Of a stretch of DNA of 15,607 nucleotides, positions 13,135-15,607 are shown one piece after another; the stretch's first letter is position 1, and each line of letters opens with the position of its first letter. Origin of the DNA: Actinomycetes bacterium (GTDB lineage: Bacteria > Actinomycetota > Acidimicrobiia > Acidimicrobiales > Microtrichaceae); NCBI GenBank assembly GCA_023392475.1, contig JAEVZA010000021.1:1-15607 (forward strand). The letters are read 5' to 3'. Position numbers and translations under genes: made by a program. A model generated the notes under the pieces. It was not told the DNA's origin and did not search any database. It was given only the letters and a program-made list of their open reading frames with translations.

Positions 13135-14208
13135 TTACGTCGACGTGGCGGACCGAGCGACGATGGTGGCGATGACGCCTTGGTGATCGGATCCGATCCG
13201 GGGTGCGAAGCGGAAGTCGTCGACGCCGACGCCGCTGCCGACGAGGACGTGGTCGAAGCGCAACAGTGGCGGCAACCGCGACATCAGGTTCCACGTGCCG
13301 GCGAACCCGCCCCCCGCCGCGTCCTGCGCGTCGGTGAGTTCCGCTCGGGACGCCATCTCGCGGAACGCAACGTGCCCACTCGTCGCGTTGAGGTCACCTG
13401 CGACGACCGTGTTGGGGCCTGCTTGCTTCGCCACGCGGGCGAGCGCGTCCAGGTCGCTTTGCCACCCGTGGATACCGGCCCTGGTCGGTGCCGGCGTGTG
13501 TGCAGCGATGACATGCAGCGGCGCAGCACCCGGTGGCACGAGGTTGACCTCGATCCGGTAGGTGCCGGCGCTGCGGACCAACAGCGGGAACCGGCTCAGG
13601 ACCGCCATCCCCAGCCGACCGGGATCGGGACGAAGCACCGTGTACGGGAACCGGCGATCCAGGCCGTGCTGACGAAGTGCCTCGAGCGCCTTCGGGGTGA
13701 ACTCGCTCAGCACGTACACGTCGGCGTGTTGCTGCAGCAGTTCGTCGATCTGATCTTCGGTGCGGGAGCTCTCCCAGAACATGTTCTGAGCCAGGATCGT
13801 CACCCGCCGACCACGCCCCGGATCATCGGGCGCGACGAGCCCGGTGATCGTCGGGAACGCGTACTGGATGACCAGCACCAGCGGGATCATCGCGGCGAGC
13901 GCCCACCACACCGCGTACCTGGTTCCGAAGGCCCGGGCCCATGCCGCCCCGACGACGATCACGACTGCCAAGAGGAGCGTGAGGAGACCGGACAGTCCGG
14001 CCAGGGTCACGGTCGAGAACCGGATCTCCTGCAACGCCGAGGAGAACCGGAACGCCGTGACGACCGCCACCCCGACGAGCGCCCCCAAGACGACGACGAT
14101 GCCGGCCCGCCCCCACCACCGCGACCGCAGCACGCGGATCTCGTCGGTGGTCTCCGATACCGGCGGCTCCTCCAGAGCGTGAGGCTTCGCCAGCGCGGCA
14201 CTCCTCAC
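13135..14208 (-). CDS. Membrane endonuclease/exonuclease/phosphatase (EEP) family protein
   Basis: The protein has 357 aa. The GTG start at 14208 has AGGGAGGGA six bases upstream. Three transmembrane helices lie at about 35-53, 66-89 and 101-118, followed by an EEP catalytic domain, probably outside the membrane. Its motifs are LAQNMF (N142), VLSEF (E169), AAHTPAP (H237), GDLNAT (D272, N274), FDHVLVG (D319, H320) and GSDHQGVIA (D341, H342), so the metal and catalytic residues of the DNase I/AP endonuclease/phosphodiesterase fold are all present. Likely substrates are phosphodiesters or phospholipids outside the cell rather than chromosomal DNA. The gene starts 12 bp after the stop of an unknown 206-aa gene on the same strand and is probably co-transcribed with it. 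Confidence 0.9.
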   Translation of the reverse strand: MRSAALAKPHALEEPPVSETTDEIRVLRSRWWGRAGIVVVLGALVGVAVVTAFRFSSALQEIRFSTVTLAGLSGLLTLLLAVVIVVGAAWARAFGTRYAVWWALAAMIPLVLVIQYAFPTITGLVAPDDPGRGRRVTILAQNMFWESSRTEDQIDELLQQHADVYVLSEFTPKALEALRQHGLDRRFPYTVLRPDPGRLGMAVLSRFPLLVRSAGTYRIEVNLVPPGAAPLHVIAAHTPAPTRAGIHGWQSDLDALARVAKQAGPNTVVAGDLNATSGHVAFREMASRAELTDAQDAAGGGFAGTWNLMSRLPPLLRFDHVLVGSGVGVDDFRFAPRIGSDHQGVIATIVARSATST

Positions 14209-14220
14209 AGCTGTCCCTCC

Positions 14221-14841
14221 CTACTCGACCGGCAACAAGTGCGGCTCCTCCGCACAAAGCTCTACGTCGGCAACCGCATCGGTCGCCAAGGCCAGACAGG
14301 TGCCGTCGTCGATCGTCCTCTCCAACAACGCCAGACCCACGGCGACGCGCCGCACGGCCGTCACCGTCCGGCGCCAGTCCTTCCCCGCATGCTCCACACC
14401 AGAACGACTGCGTCGAGGGAGCCGAGAGAGCAACGTGTCCAACCCCTCACCGACCAACCGAGTGCGCCCGGCCGGCCACGCGATCTCCGCGGCGAGGCCA
14501 CACCCCGTCGCCGTCCACCGGACCCGGCAGATCAGGTCATCGACGCCTTGGTCCTCAGCGCCGTCGTTCGGAACGGGGCGAGGTTGCAGGCCGCTCGCGT
14601 CGCACACTCTCGACGCCGTCTGCCAAACGTTCACCCCACCGATCAACAGCCCGTCCCACACTTCCGCGGTCCCCCGGACGAGCAGTCGCTCGGCCGACCG
14701 CTGCAGCCGCAGGACCTCCTCGAGCACGACCGACGTCAGGACCGCAGCCGACAGCGGCGCCATCAGAGCGATGCGATCGCGCGCCTCGGCGGGAGACCGC
14801 ACCGTCGAACGGCGTTCCTCCGAACCGACGTGTCGAAACAT
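14221..14841 (-). CDS. Unknown 206-aa protein upstream of the EEP gene
   Basis: The start is set at ATG 14841, reading MFRHVGSEERRSTVRSPAEA; a GTG four codons earlier (14853) is the alternative, and neither has a strong ribosome-binding site. It is a soluble protein, helical at the N-terminus (MAPLSAAVLTSVVLEEVLRL), then mixed with a central segment GVDDLICRVRWTATGCGLAA and a final acidic tail (DVELCAEEPHLLPVE). There is no signal peptide, membrane helix or family motif that I recognise. It sits 12 bp before the EEP gene, implying a shared transcript and perhaps a regulatory role for that enzyme, which is inference. Confidence 0.6.
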   Translation of the reverse strand: MFRHVGSEERRSTVRSPAEARDRIALMAPLSAAVLTSVVLEEVLRLQRSAERLLVRGTAEVWDGLLIGGVNVWQTASRVCDASGLQPRPVPNDGAEDQGVDDLICRVRWTATGCGLAAEIAWPAGRTRLVGEGLDTLLSRLPRRSRSGVEHAGKDWRRTVTAVRRVAVGLALLERTIDDGTCLALATDAVADVELCAEEPHLLPVE

Positions 14842-15113
14842 CGCCCCCTGCACTACCCGCCTGACCCGCCAGTAGGCCCCTCTGAGTCAGTCCAAAGCCA
14901 CCCATTCGGGACGCTGATGTCCACGGCTTCCCTCGGCCACCTCCGCCACCAGCGCCCTCGAGTAGATCGCCGCACTTCGACCAGGCGTTTCTCCACCGGC
15001 TCGAGCTTCGTCCCGGCAAGGCACTGAGCCCGTTCCGTGAGTACCTGCATACGCACCGTGGCGCACGGGTACGGGATGAGGTCCGTCGAAGCGGCTGCGC
15101 TGGGGAGGCGACG

Positions 15114-15290
15114 ATGACGAACGCTCAGGAGATGGTCGATGTGTGGTGCGACTCGACCAACCGGTGGGTGCCGGGGTTCGAGTTGCGCCGCACCGAACTC
15201 GACGGCTCGGTGGTCGTCGGCCGACCCGGTGGCGCCCCGCTGCCCGAAGCGATCGCCCCCGCGCGGGTGCGACGCAGCGGACGACGGTAG
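15114..15290 (+). CDS. 58-aa hypothetical protein
   Basis: GGGGAGG lies five bases before the ATG at 15114, the best ribosome-binding site of any small gene here. The sequence begins MTNAQEMVDVWCDSTNRWVP and continues GFELRRTELDGSVVVGRPGG with a Pro/Arg-rich end. Alternating hydrophobic residues (VDVWCDSTNRWVPGFELRRT) suggest a short beta-meander such as an SH3-like barrel. It is divergent from the 206-aa gene and converges with the glycosyltransferase gene. No family is recognised; coding status rests on the start signal and protein-like composition. Confidence 0.65.
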   Translation: MTNAQEMVDVWCDSTNRWVPGFELRRTELDGSVVVGRPGGAPLPEAIAPARVRRSGRR

Positions 15291-15431
15291 CTGCCAAGGC
15301 CGCAGCTGGAGCTGTGCGGAGCATCCGGTCCTAGCTGAAACGCCCGCCATGCGTCACGCGATCCACTGACGGCGAAGTCGGTCGGGCAAGCGAGTGGCCT
15401 CTCGGTGAGACCGGGCGATGACCCACCATGG

Positions 15432-15607
15432 TCACGCAGCTGCAGTTGCTCGCAAGGCGGTCGTGGCGCGCGACTCGAGTTGGTCGTAGAGCCGGAGGTG
15501 CTGCTCCACCATGCGCTCGACCGAGAACTGCGAGGCGGCAGCCGTCCGGCAGGCGGTCCGGTCGATGTCGGCCACCTTCGCCATCGCCGCCGACAGCTCC
15601 GACCGAT
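15432..15607 (-). CDS. Family-4-type glycosyltransferase, C-terminal end only
   Basis: Fifty-seven codons are visible, from the window edge to the TGA at 15434-15432. They read RSELSAAMAKVADIDRTACR, then TAAASQFSVERMVEQHLRLY, then DQLESRATTALRATAAA. The pattern (S-x-A-M-x-x-V, then R-x-A...F-S-x-E-R-M-V-x-x-H-x-x-L-Y) is the usual last helix pair of GT-B glycosyltransferases of the group 1 / GT4 type, which transfer sugars from nucleotide donors in glycolipid or polysaccharide synthesis. The donor and acceptor sites lie outside the window, so substrate cannot be judged. Confidence 0.75.
   Translation of the reverse strand, partial: RSELSAAMAKVADIDRTACRTAAASQFSVERMVEQHLRLYDQLESRATTALRATAAA

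Noticed and set aside
12832..15027. A 731-codon open frame on the plus strand
   Set aside because: It is antisense to the EEP and 206-aa genes, whose catalytic motifs and start signals are clear; its own composition is a string of Arg, Pro, His and Asp.

Overview
The window is high-GC DNA from an actinobacterium. The evidence is strong G/C third-position use, frequent GTG starts, a Thr-rich surface protein with an LAFTG sortase signal, a DrrA/DrrB-type exporter under a MerR regulator, a STAS anti-sigma antagonist, and GC-rich hairpins without T-runs. Acidimicrobiia is my best guess at class level; that is inference, and no rRNA, tRNA or other taxonomic marker is present.

Layout, left half. 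A lipoprotein with a predicted beta-helix domain and a PE_PGRS-like Gly-rich tail runs off the left edge (minus, 1-1234). Upstream of it lies a tightly packed minus-strand operon (4289 to 1549): DrrA-like ATPase, ABC-2 permease, MerR regulator and an 87-residue protein made of 28-residue repeats. The operon is preceded by a dyad-symmetric promoter typical of MerR control, so the module looks like a self-regulated efflux cassette. Divergent from it are an unrecognised 195-aa gene and an Mrr-like PD-(D/E)XK nuclease with a C-terminal membrane anchor. Next come a decayed antisense beta-propeller fragment, a 25-bp tandem repeat and an intact seven-repeat beta-propeller lipoprotein (6832-7980).

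Middle (7981-12091). This part has few large genes and is the most unusual. It holds very small plus-strand genes (three Arg/Glu/Ala-rich probable coiled-coil proteins and a frameshifted HAQIA-type mini-gene), a broken second copy of the mini-gene, and a STAS-domain gene. Around them are several long inverted repeats and a dispersed repeat of about 75 bp present twice (8601-8677 and 10911-10985). I read it as a small regulatory or stress island that has gone through duplication and decay.

Right end. Minus-strand genes encode an LAFTG surface protein followed by a strong hairpin terminator, and a two-gene unit of an unrecognised 206-aa protein and a three-helix membrane endonuclease/exonuclease/phosphatase-family enzyme. 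A 58-aa plus-strand gene lies divergent to these, and the C-terminal end of a family-4-type glycosyltransferase enters from the right edge.

No CRISPR array, rRNA, tRNA or intact insertion sequence was seen. All domain calls come from reading motifs by eye, without database searches.
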